This document shows, piece by piece, positions 1-8,516 of a DNA stretch of 64,000 nucleotides. Both the position numbers and the translations under genes were made by a program. The DNA comes from Vreelandella piezotolerans (lineage in GTDB: Bacteria > Pseudomonadota > Gammaproteobacteria > Pseudomonadales > Halomonadaceae): positions 1,488,001-1,552,000 of the forward strand of contig NZ_CP048602.1 in NCBI RefSeq assembly GCF_012427705.1. Reading direction: 5' to 3'. Position 1 is the stretch's first letter, and each line of letters starts with the position of its first letter. The notes beneath the pieces were generated by a model. That model saw only the letters and a program-made list of their open reading frames with translations. It was not told where the DNA came from and ran no database searches.

Positions 1-186
1 AGCTACGACGATCAAATCGGCGTTGGCGATCTGTTCAGCGCTGGCGGCTTGCAGCGGCGCAATTTCGCCGTGCATCTCCACATGAACGTTCCAGCCTAGC
101 CGCGTGGCGGCTTGCTCTAGGCGCTTAGCGGCCAGGAAAGTGGTCGCCATGCCGCTGGGGCAGGCGGTAATCAGAATGAGGTTCAT
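1..186 (-). CDS. fruA: PTS fructose transporter subunit EIIBC, N-terminal fragment (cut by window edge)
   Basis: Only the first 62 codons are in the window; the gene continues beyond base 1. The product starts MNLILITACPSGMATTFLAA, the start of a fructose-type EIIB domain, with Cys9 in the position of the phosphoryl-carrying cysteine (family pattern ACPTGxAHT). The complete protein would take phosphate from FruB and bring fructose across the inner membrane as fructose-1-phosphate. The ATG at 186 overlaps the fruK stop as ATGA, so fruB-fruK-fruA is one translationally coupled operon. The membrane EIIC domain cannot be checked here. Confidence 0.9.
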   Translation of the reverse strand, partial: MNLILITACPSGMATTFLAAKRLEQAATRLGWNVHVEMHGEIAPLQAASAEQIANADLIVVA

Positions 187-1154
187 CGCGTGGCTCCCTC
201 GGTGTGGGTGTCGTCAAGACGCCGTACCCGGGTCTGTTGTTGGAGTGAGTCGAAATCATCGGCGTGGGGGGTGCCCACCCCGACGTGGCGTACCGCTTCG
301 GCAGAAAGCGCCGTCGCAAAACGAAGCGTATCGACGGGTGTGTGCTGGCTCAGCAGCCCATGCAGCATGCCCGCCACAAAGGTGTCACCCGCGCAAACGG
401 TGTTTGTGGCGGTGACAGTGGGCGGCGTGGATTGCCAAGTGCCGTGCTGGCTCACCCATAGAATGCCTTCGGCACCTGCTGAAATCAGCGCGTGTTCGAT
501 ACCGCTGGCGTGCAGCCGTTCGGCGGCAGCTTGGCGCTGCTGGTCGGTATCGAGCGTGCTACCGGCCCAGTCGGCCAGCTCGGTTTCGTTGGGCTTTACT
601 GCGGCAGGCTGCGCGGCAATCGCCGTGAGCAGCGCCGGACCGCTGGTATCTACCCACAGCGGCACTGCGAAACCTTTCAAGAAGGCAAGCAGCTCGCCGA
701 ACGCGGGTTGATCGATACCGGGAGGCAGGCTGCCCGCCACCACCACGGCCTCGGGCGGCGCACTACCATCGAACAAGCCGCCGAGCGCAGCGCGTAAAGC
801 CTCCAGGTGGGCAGCTTCGATGGGCATGCCGGGGCCGTTGATATCGGTCACGCGGCCGCTCTGCTCGGCAAGTTTGGCGTTAATGCGCGTGCTGCCCGGC
901 ACCCGCACGAAGGCGTCGATGACGCCGTAACGGGGAAAGGCGAGGCTGAACGGAGCATCGTTCTCTTCGCCCAAAAAACCGCTCACGATCACCTCGTGAC
1001 CTAAACTTGCCAACACCCGCGCGACGTTCACGCCTTTACCGGCCGCTTCTAGCTGCGCGCTGGTGGGGCGGTTGACGTGTCCCAGCGTCAGCGCCTCCAG
1101 ATTGAAAGCGAGATCCAGCGCGGGGTTGAGCGTAATACAGACGACTCGTGCCAT
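183..1154 (-). CDS. fruK: 1-phosphofructokinase
   Basis: A 323-aa PfkB/ribokinase-family kinase that converts the fructose-1-phosphate made by the fructose PTS to fructose-1,6-bisphosphate in the cytosol. Visible marks are the N-terminal NPALDLAFNL, the substrate-binding segment GKGVNVARVLASLGHEV (about residues 39-55) and the C-terminal anion-hole and catalytic region CAGDTFVAGMLHG, where the usual GAGDS is CAGDT. Length is close to E. coli FruK (312 aa). The start codon overlaps the fruB stop by one base (TAATG) and the stop overlaps the fruA start, so it is the middle gene of the operon. Expression is probably controlled by the Cra-like regulator encoded divergently at 4261. Confidence 0.95.
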   Translation of the reverse strand: MARVVCITLNPALDLAFNLEALTLGHVNRPTSAQLEAAGKGVNVARVLASLGHEVIVSGFLGEENDAPFSLAFPRYGVIDAFVRVPGSTRINAKLAEQSGRVTDINGPGMPIEAAHLEALRAALGGLFDGSAPPEAVVVAGSLPPGIDQPAFGELLAFLKGFAVPLWVDTSGPALLTAIAAQPAAVKPNETELADWAGSTLDTDQQRQAAAERLHASGIEHALISAGAEGILWVSQHGTWQSTPPTVTATNTVCAGDTFVAGMLHGLLSQHTPVDTLRFATALSAEAVRHVGVGTPHADDFDSLQQQTRVRRLDDTHTEGATR

Positions 1155-4024
1155 TAGCGGGCCTCCAGGGCGTCGCGTACCTCGTCGCTGGTCGCCTTGC
1201 CGAGCGCGAGCTGCGCCGTGGCCTGGGCATCTGGCAAGTCGAATTCACGCAGGCGAGCTTTGACCAACGGGATTTGACGCGCGCTGACCGAGAGTTCATC
1301 GACACCCAGGCCCACCAGCACTGGCACGGCCATGGTGTCGGAGGCTAGCTCACCACACACGCCGACCCATTTACCGTGTGCATGGGCGGCCTCTACGGTC
1401 ATTTGTATCAAGCGCAGTACCGCCGGATGCAGGCCATCAGCTTGAGCGGAGAGCTCTGGATGGCCGCGGTCAATGGCCAGTGTGTACTGGGTCAAATCGT
1501 TGGTGCCGACCGAGAAGAAGTCCACTTCGGCGGCCAGCGTCGGGGCTAACAAGGCACTCGATGGGACCTCGATCATCACGCCAAGCTGCACGTCGGTGGC
1601 GCGCTGCTGGGGGGCGATCTCGGTGAGCAGGCGGTCATAGATCGCTTTCGCGGCGCGGAATTCGGCCACGTCTTTGACCATCGGCAGCATGATGCGCAGC
1701 GGTTTGCCGACGGCGGCCATCAGCAGCGCGCGAATCTGGGTTTCCAGCACGTCCGGCTGGGTCAGCGCGAGGCGAATACCTCGCAGGCCGAGGAAGGGGT
1801 TGTCTTCCTGGGGCACTGGCCAATAAGGCAGCGGCTTGTCGCCGCCCACGTCCAGGGTGCGGGCGACGAGCGGGCGGCCGTCGAGGGCATCGGTCGCTTC
1901 GCGGTATTCGGCGATTTGCGTGGCGAGATCCGGCGCGCTGGAGTAGGCCATGAACAGGAACTCGGTGCGCAGCAGGCCGACCCCTTCCGCACCGCGCTCG
2001 ACCGCATCGGCGGCGTGGGCGGTGTTGCCGAGGTTGGCAGCCACTTCCACCTTGTGGCCGTCGCGGGTTTGCGCTTGCTCGAAGCGCAGCTCCCAGGCGT
2101 CCGCTTCACGCTGCTGCTGGTCGAGCAGCTGCTGTTCGGCGCGGCGCAGGCGCTCCTCGGAAGGTTGCGACGTCACGCGGCCGCGCTCGCCATCCAGAAT
2201 CATCATGCCGCCGTTATGCAGCGCCATCACCGCTTCACCGGCACCGACCACAGCAGGAATGCCCAGCGCACGGGCCAAAATAGCGCTGTGGGCGGTTGCA
2301 CCGCCGCGCACGGTCAGCAGGCCGCGCACACGGGAGGTATCCAGGCGGGCCACGTCAGAGGGGCCGATATCGTCCATGACCAAGATATAGGGGTGGTCGG
2401 GTGGCTCGGGCAGGCTGACGTCGCAAAGCACGCCGAGCACGCGGCGGCCGACATCGCGAAGGTCGGCGGCGCGTTCGGCCAGCAGTCGGTCGGCCAGCAT
2501 CTCTTGAGCGTGGGCGGCGGTGTCGATGGCTTCCCACCAGCCCGCTTCCGCCGAGCGGCCTTCACGAATGGCGTCGATGGCCGCCTGGTGAAGTTCGGGG
2601 TCGTCGAGCATCTCTTCATGCATGGAGAGAATGTCCGCGACTTCGCCGCCGGGCGCTTTATGTACCAGCGCCTGAAGCTGGGTGGCGCCTTCTTTCAGGG
2701 CCGCTTCCAAGCGGGCGATCTCGTCGTCGGGCTGATTGGCGTGCTCAGGATAGTCGAACTGCATCGGGCGAATGACGAACACCGGGGCAATCGCCAAACC
2801 GGGCGAGGCGGCAACGCCGGAATGGGCCGTATCGGCAGCGAGTGGTTCGACGGCGGGCTTACTGGTGCTAGCGGCTGGGGCCGCGTCGCGACCGCCATCG
2901 AAGGGCGTGACTTTCTCACCCAAGCCACTCTCGACGGCGGCGGCAATGGCGTCTAACGCGGCATTTGCCTGTTCGCCCTCGGCGGAGAAAATCAGCCACT
3001 GGCCGCGGCGCGCACCCAAACCAATCACTTTGGTCAAGCTTGCGGCGGAGACGGTAGTGGCGCTGCCCTCTTCCAGGCGCACGTTGATGGGCATGGGCTG
3101 GGCACGAGCGATCTGTACCAGCTGTTTGGCCGGGCGAGCGTGCAGGCCGTGGGGGTTCAGAACGCGCACCCGGCGGGTTTGGGTGCTGGCGGTTTCACCG
3201 GCCAGTGCCGCCAGTAGCTGAGCACTGTTTTTGCCTAAGAAGCTGTCGCTTTCGCCGTTTTCCAGTACCGCCATCAACTGTTCGAGCAGCGGCAGGTGAG
3301 CGTCACCGCTGGCAGCGAGGCAGAACAGCGCATGCACCGGATGACCGCGGTGCTCGAGCGTGCTATCGGCGGGGGTGGCAACGCCTAGCGCGGGTTGGTT
3401 TACGCCTTGGGCGCTGCTCGAGAGCCACAGGCCTTTGCCCAGCCACTGGGGCTGGGCGCTCGCCATGGTACCGATAAAGCCATTATCCACGCAGCCGCTT
3501 TGACGCAGCCGCGCAGCCGCCGCCAGGGCCAGCTCCTGCGGGTCACGGGCGGGGAAGTTGATACATAGCGTATCGGCATCCAGGCGGGGGGCTAGTGACG
3601 GCTTAGAGAGCAGGCGTGCAACATCGGCGGCGGAGCTGGCGCGAGCCAACTCGCTTGCCACGCCGTCGCGGTCGAGGACGTGGGTTAGCTGGCGCAAAAT
3701 ATCCAGGTGTTCGTCGTTTTGTGCCGCTATCGTGACCAGTACGTGAACGGTGTTGCCGTCGTGCCACTGAACCCCCTCAGGGAACTGCAGCACCCGCACG
3801 CCGGTACGCTTGACGTGTTGGCGGCTTTCCGGGGTGCCGTGGGGAATCGCAATGGCATTGCCTAAGTACGTCGAGGACTGCGCTTCGCGGGCGTGGAGGC
3901 CATCGCGGTACTCGGCCGCCACCAGGCCAGCCTCTGCCAGAGCGTTGGCGGCGCTGTCGAGCGCAGCTTGCCAGTTGTCCGCATGGCGGTCGAGCAAGAT
4001 GTCATCGGGGCCGAGTGTCAACAT
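1154..4024 (-). CDS. fruB: Fructose PTS multiphosphoryl transfer protein (EIIA-HPr-EI fusion)
   Basis: A 956-aa protein that joins all soluble fructose PTS steps in one chain and passes phosphate from PEP to FruA. The order is EIIA-Fru (residues 1-140, phospho-His62 in AIAIPHGT), a middle domain (about 150-275), HPr (about 285-370, His295 in GLHARP) and enzyme I (from about 401, His579 in GGATAHSAIL, PEP-binding and C-terminal segments GLLRTEFLFMA and VGVCGELASD). The middle domain looks like a second EIIA copy that has lost the histidine: its segment VHALFCLAASGDAHLPLLEQ parallels VHVLVTIAAQNDEHLDILRQ of the first. This FPr-EI layout is common in pseudomonads and halomonads. It is the first gene of the fruBKA operon, and two Cra-like operators lie 100-150 bp upstream. 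Confidence 0.95.
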   Translation of the reverse strand: MLTLGPDDILLDRHADNWQAALDSAANALAEAGLVAAEYRDGLHAREAQSSTYLGNAIAIPHGTPESRQHVKRTGVRVLQFPEGVQWHDGNTVHVLVTIAAQNDEHLDILRQLTHVLDRDGVASELARASSAADVARLLSKPSLAPRLDADTLCINFPARDPQELALAAAARLRQSGCVDNGFIGTMASAQPQWLGKGLWLSSSAQGVNQPALGVATPADSTLEHRGHPVHALFCLAASGDAHLPLLEQLMAVLENGESDSFLGKNSAQLLAALAGETASTQTRRVRVLNPHGLHARPAKQLVQIARAQPMPINVRLEEGSATTVSAASLTKVIGLGARRGQWLIFSAEGEQANAALDAIAAAVESGLGEKVTPFDGGRDAAPAASTSKPAVEPLAADTAHSGVAASPGLAIAPVFVIRPMQFDYPEHANQPDDEIARLEAALKEGATQLQALVHKAPGGEVADILSMHEEMLDDPELHQAAIDAIREGRSAEAGWWEAIDTAAHAQEMLADRLLAERAADLRDVGRRVLGVLCDVSLPEPPDHPYILVMDDIGPSDVARLDTSRVRGLLTVRGGATAHSAILARALGIPAVVGAGEAVMALHNGGMMILDGERGRVTSQPSEERLRRAEQQLLDQQQREADAWELRFEQAQTRDGHKVEVAANLGNTAHAADAVERGAEGVGLLRTEFLFMAYSSAPDLATQIAEYREATDALDGRPLVARTLDVGGDKPLPYWPVPQEDNPFLGLRGIRLALTQPDVLETQIRALLMAAVGKPLRIMLPMVKDVAEFRAAKAIYDRLLTEIAPQQRATDVQLGVMIEVPSSALLAPTLAAEVDFFSVGTNDLTQYTLAIDRGHPELSAQADGLHPAVLRLIQMTVEAAHAHGKWVGVCGELASDTMAVPVLVGLGVDELSVSARQIPLVKARLREFDLPDAQATAQLALGKATSDEVRDALEAR

Positions 4025-4124
4025 AGGGGTCTCCTGTAAACGCGGTCAGGCAACGGCAACGTCTGCGATTGGCGGCGAAAGTGCGCGCATAAAACGTTAG
4101 TCGTAGATCGTTGTGGTTAACTGG

Positions 4125-4136
4125 ATGAATCGTGTC
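4125..4136. promoter_or_regulatory. Candidate Cra/FruR operator 1
   Basis: TGAATCGTGTCA, a partly degenerate copy of the Cra-type palindrome TGAAWCGWTTCA, lies in the 236-bp divergent region between fruB and the regulator gene. It is about 33 bp, or three helical turns, from the better site at 4158. Binding is inferred from the match and the location. Confidence 0.55.
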
Positions 4137-4157
4137 ACCTGTGTATAGTGGCTATGC

Positions 4158-4169
4158 TGAATCGATTCA
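4158..4169. promoter_or_regulatory. Candidate Cra/FruR operator 2
   Basis: TGAATCGATTCA is a perfect 12-bp palindrome that matches the Cra/FruR consensus known from enterobacteria and pseudomonads. It lies 92 bp upstream of the regulator start and 134 bp upstream of fruB, so it could serve both divergent promoters. Confidence 0.75.
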
Positions 4170-4260
4170 CTTTTCGACACAAGGGTTGTCTTTTAAGACT
4201 TTGGTCTGAAGAGGGTAAAACGGCTGCTAAACTGCCGTCTTCATCTAGGGAGAAACCAGC

Positions 4261-5235
4261 ATGACACTTGCCGATATTGCCCGGCTTGCCGGGGTTTCGC
4301 GCACCACGGCAAGCTATGTAATCAACGGCCAGGCCGAACAGCGGCGTATTAGCCCGGCCACCATCGATAAAGTGATGGCCGTGGTGCGTCAGCACCGCTA
4401 TCACATCGATCCTCAAGCTGCCGCGCTGCGCCGTGGCGCGAGCCGTTTGATTGGTTTGATCGTGCCGGATTTAGAGAACATCAGCTATGCGCGCCTTGCC
4501 AAGCGCCTGGAGCGCGGTGCCCGCGAACGCGGCTACCAGCTGCTGGTGGTGAGTTCCGATGACTGCGCGGATAGTGAGCGCGCGCTGGCCTTGGCGCTGC
4601 GCGCCCAGCGCTGTGAGGTGCTGATTACCGCCAGCTGTCTGCCAGAGAGCGACACTTTTTATACGGATTTGGCCGACGAAGGCTGGAGCGTCGTTGGGAT
4701 GGACCGTGGCCTGACACCCGAGCGTTTTGCCAGCGTGGTGAGCAATGACCAAGAGGCGGCTTACGCGCTGACGCGCTCGGTGATGGAGGGGTCAACGCGT
4801 CGCATTGCCTGGTTGGATGCTATGCCCGAGCTCTCGGTGAGCCGTGAGCGCCGTGCGGGTTTCTTTGCCGCCTTGGAAGACCAGGGGGTTGAGGCGACCA
4901 CCTTCAGCGGCGAGCGTTACGAGCGGGATGTGGGCGTGGCGCTGGCGCAGCAAGCGTTTGCGGCGGGCGAGGTGGATGCGCTGGTCACCGCCTCTTACGC
5001 ACTCATGGAGGGCGTCTTCGATGAGCTGCTGGCTCGAGGTGGGATGCCGAGGACACTTCGGTTAGCCACCTTCGGCGATCATCGCCTGTTGGATTTTCTA
5101 CCCCAGTCGGTCAATTCGGCACGGCAAGATTACGACCGCATCGCCGAGCTGACGCTTCAGTGCGCGCTCGGCGCGATGAACGGAAGCTACCAATGCGGTC
5201 AGCAGGTGGTGGCACGCCACCTGCGTACTCGTTAA
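4261..5235 (+). CDS. fruR: LacI-family transcriptional regulator, Cra/FruR type
   Basis: A 324-aa DNA-binding regulator whose N-terminal LacI helix-turn-helix (MTLADIARLAGVSRTTASYV, residues 1-20, followed by a VINGQAEQRRIS hinge-side segment typical of Cra) precedes a periplasmic-binding-protein-like sensor domain (about 60-320). Cra-type proteins bind fructose-1-phosphate or fructose-1,6-bisphosphate and then release the fru promoter. The ATG has an AGGGAG ribosome site 8-9 bases upstream. Divergent placement from fruBKA with two Cra-like palindromes between them supports local control of fructose uptake. Whether it is a global Cra or a local FruR cannot be told from the sequence. Confidence 0.9.
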   Translation: MTLADIARLAGVSRTTASYVINGQAEQRRISPATIDKVMAVVRQHRYHIDPQAAALRRGASRLIGLIVPDLENISYARLAKRLERGARERGYQLLVVSSDDCADSERALALALRAQRCEVLITASCLPESDTFYTDLADEGWSVVGMDRGLTPERFASVVSNDQEAAYALTRSVMEGSTRRIAWLDAMPELSVSRERRAGFFAALEDQGVEATTFSGERYERDVGVALAQQAFAAGEVDALVTASYALMEGVFDELLARGGMPRTLRLATFGDHRLLDFLPQSVNSARQDYDRIAELTLQCALGAMNGSYQCGQQVVARHLRTR

Positions 5236-5252
5236 GCAAAAGGTGCGCGCGG

Positions 5253-5729
5253 TTATACCGTGCGGGCATTTGCCCAGGCATTCGCGTCGGGGATCGACAT
5301 ATCGTAGCGTTCGGCCAAGTAGGGCGAGGAGAGCAGAAAGTCAGCACTCGCCGCATTACAGGCCACCGGCACGTTCCACAGCGCCGCCAAACGCAGCAGC
5401 GCTTTCACATCCGGGTCGTGGGGCTGCGGTGCAAAGGGGTCCCAGAAGAAAATCAGCACGTCGAGCTGCTGCTCGGCGATACGTGCACCGATCTGCTGGT
5501 CGCCGCCCAGCGGCCCGCTCATCAAGCCTTCTACCTCTAGCCCCAGGGCGGTCTTCAGCCGCCCGGCGGTAGTGCCCGTGCCAATCAGCGTGTGCTGGCT
5601 CAGCGTCTCCTGCCAGCGCGTCGCCCACTCCAACATCTCGGTTTTTTTGCCATCGTGGGCTATCAACGCAATACGCTTGCGCGGTTGCAGCGTGCGCACC
5701 GCTTGGCGGGGTGGGCGGGCATCGTTCAT
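5253..5729 (-). CDS. mgsA: Methylglyoxal synthase
   Basis: A 158-aa cytosolic enzyme that converts dihydroxyacetone phosphate to methylglyoxal, a bypass used when sugar phosphates pile up. Family motifs are clear: IALIAHDGKKTEMLEWA (about residues 20-36), the phosphate loop GTTAGRL, the catalytic-Asp segment SGPLGGDQQIGA, and FFWDPFAPQPHDPDVKALLR. Length is near E. coli MgsA (152 aa). It converges with fruR (17 bp gap) and lies downstream of pyk in the same direction, 54 bp away, so it may be read with pyk. An AGGAG ribosome site precedes the chosen ATG. Confidence 0.95.
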   Translation of the reverse strand: MNDARPPRQAVRTLQPRKRIALIAHDGKKTEMLEWATRWQETLSQHTLIGTGTTAGRLKTALGLEVEGLMSGPLGGDQQIGARIAEQQLDVLIFFWDPFAPQPHDPDVKALLRLAALWNVPVACNAASADFLLSSPYLAERYDMSIPDANAWANARTV

Positions 5730-5783
5730 GGCATGGCTCTCCTGGTCATTCGCTTGTTATTCATCGTCCGTCGAGACGGTTAT

Positions 5784-7250
5784 TCATTCGGCGTCGACGG
5801 CCAGTACTTTCATGGTGTTGGTGCCGCCATGGGCGTTCATGTGGTCGCCGCGAGTAAGAATGACATGCTCGCCTGGGCGTGCCAATCCATGGGCTTTCAA
5901 CAGCTTGATGGCTTCCTGGTTCACTTCGGTCGCCTCCATGTGCGTGGTATCGAATGGAAGCGAGACCACGCCGCGGTAGAGCGCCATGCGCCGCTGGGCG
6001 ATGGGGCTATGGGCCAAGCCTACGATTGGCAGGCCCGACCGGATGCGCGAGGCAATCAGCGGCGTGTAGCCGGTGGAGGTCATGCAGGCAATGGCGCGTA
6101 CGCCGGTCAGATGGTTGGCGGCGTACATGGCGGAGAGCGCAATGGTTTCATCGATCCGCTCGAAGCCTTCATGGATGCGGTGGCCGGAGGCTTGAGCAAT
6201 GCGCTCGCGCTCGGCACCCAGGCAGACGCGGTCCATGGCTTCGATGGTTTCCACCGGATAGTCGCCCGCTGCGGTTTCTGCCGAGAGCATGACGGCATCG
6301 GTGGCGTCGAGCACGGCGTTGGCTACGTCGAAGACTTCCGCACGGGTGGGGAGCGGCGATTCGATCATCGACTCCATCATTTGGGTGGCGGTGATCACCG
6401 CGCGATTCAGCGAACGGGCATGCTTGATAATACGCTTTTGCGTGCCGATCAGCGCCTCATCGCCAATCTCTACGCCCAGGTCGCCGCGAGCGACCATTAC
6501 CGCTTCCGATGCTTCGATGATGGCGTCCAAGGTGTCGTCGTTGGCGACGGCCTCGGCACGCTCCAATTTCGCCACCAACCCGATCTCTTTGCCCTCGTCA
6601 CCCAGTAGAGCACGCGCTTCCTGCATGTCGGCGGCGCTGCGTGGGAACGAAACGGCGAGGTAATCCACGCCAATCTCGATGGCGGTTTTCAGGTCTTCTT
6701 TATCCTTATCGGTCAGCGCTGGGGCGGAAAGGCCGCCGCTTTGCTTATTGATGCCTTTATTGTTGGACAGCTTGCCGCCCACGTGAACTCGGGTGTGAAC
6801 TTCTTGCCCAACGATAGACGTGACGTCCAGCACGACGCGACCATCGTCCAGCAGCAGACGGTCGCCGGGGGTGACGTCATCGATGAGCGCTTTGTAGTCG
6901 CAGCCGACGCGCTCGCTGCTGCCGCCATTGGCATCTAGTGCCATGTCCAGCACGAACGGTTGACCGACCTCTAGATGAACGGCGCCTTCGGCAAAGCGCG
7001 AAATGCGAATTTTAGGGCCCTGCAAGTCGCCGAGGGCGGCGACACTGCGGCCCAGGCGCTGGGCGATCTCGCGGACAGCGTTGAGGCGTTTGCGATGATC
7101 ATCGGCAGACCCATGGGAGAAGTTGAGGCGCACCACGTCAACGCCTGCTTTTAGCATGGCTTCCAATACCCCAGGGCAGTCGCTGGCTGGGCCAAGCGTG
7201 GCGACGATTTTGGTACGGCGTAGGGGAGTCGAGGACGTTGCGCGTGTCAT
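5784..7250 (-). CDS. pyk: Pyruvate kinase
   Basis: A 488-aa enzyme that makes pyruvate and ATP from PEP and ADP at the end of glycolysis and the Entner-Doudoroff route. Visible motifs include TKIVATLGPAS-like RRTKIVATLGPASD, RLNFSHGS (about residues 41-48), the signature around MVARGDLGVEIGD with the catalytic lysine segment LVAKLERAEAV upstream, and DAVMLSAETAAGDYPVE. An AGGAG site lies 6 bp upstream of the ATG. It diverges from gap across a 238-bp AT-rich region with two HexR-like boxes, so it probably responds to 2-keto-3-deoxy-6-phosphogluconate through a HexR encoded elsewhere. Confidence 0.96.
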   Translation of the reverse strand: MTRATSSTPLRRTKIVATLGPASDCPGVLEAMLKAGVDVVRLNFSHGSADDHRKRLNAVREIAQRLGRSVAALGDLQGPKIRISRFAEGAVHLEVGQPFVLDMALDANGGSSERVGCDYKALIDDVTPGDRLLLDDGRVVLDVTSIVGQEVHTRVHVGGKLSNNKGINKQSGGLSAPALTDKDKEDLKTAIEIGVDYLAVSFPRSAADMQEARALLGDEGKEIGLVAKLERAEAVANDDTLDAIIEASEAVMVARGDLGVEIGDEALIGTQKRIIKHARSLNRAVITATQMMESMIESPLPTRAEVFDVANAVLDATDAVMLSAETAAGDYPVETIEAMDRVCLGAERERIAQASGHRIHEGFERIDETIALSAMYAANHLTGVRAIACMTSTGYTPLIASRIRSGLPIVGLAHSPIAQRRMALYRGVVSLPFDTTHMEATEVNQEAIKLLKAHGLARPGEHVILTRGDHMNAHGGTNTMKVLAVDAE

Positions 7251-7340
7251 AGGGGCTCCTGGGGGCAGCGTTGCTGAACGTGGCCCGATAAAGGGCGGGT
7301 GAATCGTTGATTTAGTATTGGACTACGATAGCCTTTATAT

Positions 7341-7355
7341 AGTAATTTTACTACA
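7341..7355. promoter_or_regulatory. Candidate HexR box between pyk and gap
   Basis: AGTAATTTTACTACA differs at one base from TGTAATTTTACTACA, the HexR palindrome (GTA-N7-TAC core) reconstructed in several gammaproteobacteria. It is 91 bp from the pyk start in the divergent pyk/gap promoter region. The regulator gene is not in this window. Confidence 0.65.
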
Positions 7356-7432
7356 TATTGGATAGTTATTAGCCTTTAGGGGCGGTTATGGCAGGTTTTA
7401 ATCGGCCTACAGGTGATTAAATACGTATTTTT

Positions 7433-7447
7433 AGTAATTTTTTTACT
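7433..7447. promoter_or_regulatory. Second, weaker HexR-like box before gap
   Basis: AGTAATTTTTTTACT keeps the symmetric AGTA-N7-TACT core and spacing of the HexR box. It is 42 bp upstream of the gap start codon and 92 bp from the better box at 7341. The AT-rich context makes chance similarity possible. Confidence 0.4.
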
Positions 7448-7488
7448 GGATACGCCATCTACGACCACTGCTTGATTGAGGTGCTACC

Positions 7489-8493
7489 ATGACAATAAGA
7501 GTTGCCATTAACGGATTTGGACGGATTGGCCGCAACGTACTGCGTGCACTGTATGAAAACGGCTACCGTGATCGCGTTCAGGTCGTTGCGATCAATGATC
7601 TGGGTGACCCTTCGCTTAATTCCCATCTACTGCGTCATGATACGGTTCACGGCCACTTCCCCTTCAGTGTCGAGCATGACGCCGAAAGCATCAGCGTAGA
7701 TGGTGATCGTATTACGATCTCCTCCGAGCGTGATCCGGCCAACCTACCCTGGGCGTCCATGGATATCGATCTCGTCATGGAGTGTACTGGTCTGTTCACC
7801 AAGCGCGAGGCGGCTGCCAAGCATATTGCTGCGGGCGCCAAGCGTGTGCTGATCTCAGCTCCCAGCCCGGACGCGGATGCCACCATCGTTTACGGTGTGA
7901 ATGACGACATCCTCACCGCTGAGCACACCGTGGTGTCCAACGCGTCGTGCACGACGAACTGCCTAGCACCGGTTGCCAAAGCGCTGAACGACGCTGTTGG
8001 TATCGAAAACGGCCTGATGACCACGGTTCATGCCTACACCAACGACCAAAACCTGTCGGATGTGTACCACTCCGACCCCTACCGTGCCCGTAGCGCTACC
8101 CACTCCATGATTCCGACCAAGACCGGCGCTGCCGCTGCAGTAGGTCTGGTATTACCGGAGCTGGCGGGCAAGTTCGACGGTTTGGCGGTGCGCGTACCGG
8201 TGATCAACGTCTCTCTGGTGGATCTGACTTTCACGGCAGGACGTGATACGACCAAAGAGGAGATCAACGAGATCGTCGAGAAAGCCGCCGCGAACTCCCC
8301 TGTCCTGGCGGTTAACGCCCAGCCGCTGGTCTCCATCGATTTCAACCACGATGCGCACTCGTCTACCTTTGACGCGAATCACACCCGCGTTAATGGCCGG
8401 TTGGTGAAAATCATGGCGTGGTACGACAACGAGTGGGGCTTCTCCAACCGCATGTTGGATACCGCCATCGCCATGCAGAAAACTGCGCAGTAA
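7489..8493 (+). CDS. gap: Type I glyceraldehyde-3-phosphate dehydrogenase
   Basis: A 334-aa NAD-dependent enzyme of glycolysis and gluconeogenesis. The Rossmann start [17 protein letters not shown] (residues 7-23) and the active-site segment [17 protein letters not shown] with its catalytic cysteine are intact, and the C-terminal ends with the usual [20 protein letters not shown] ribosome site lies just upstream of the ATG. It is alone on the plus strand, divergent from pyk and convergent with the LacI-family gene at 8517 (23 bp gap). HexR-like boxes upstream suggest co-regulation with pyk, zwf and edd. Confidence 0.97.
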   Translation: MTIRVAINGFGRIGRNVLRALYENGYRDRVQVVAINDLGDPSLNSHLLRHDTVHGHFPFSVEHDAESISVDGDRITISSERDPANLPWASMDIDLVMECTGLFTKREAAAKHIAAGAKRVLISAPSPDADATIVYGVNDDILTAEHTVVSNASCTTNCLAPVAKALNDAVGIENGLMTTVHAYTNDQNLSDVYHSDPYRARSATHSMIPTKTGAAAAVGLVLPELAGKFDGLAVRVPVINVSLVDLTFTAGRDTTKEEINEIVEKAAANSPVLAVNAQPLVSIDFNHDAHSSTFDANHTRVNGRLVKIMAWYDNEWGFSNRMLDTAIAMQKTAQ

Positions 8494-8516
8494 TCCCGCC
8501 GTTTAGGGGCTGTCCG

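Noticed and set aside
7313-7326. Additional HexR box TAGTATTGGACTA near pyk
   Set aside because: The half-sites are 2 bp too far apart compared with the GTA-N7-TAC spacing of the other boxes.
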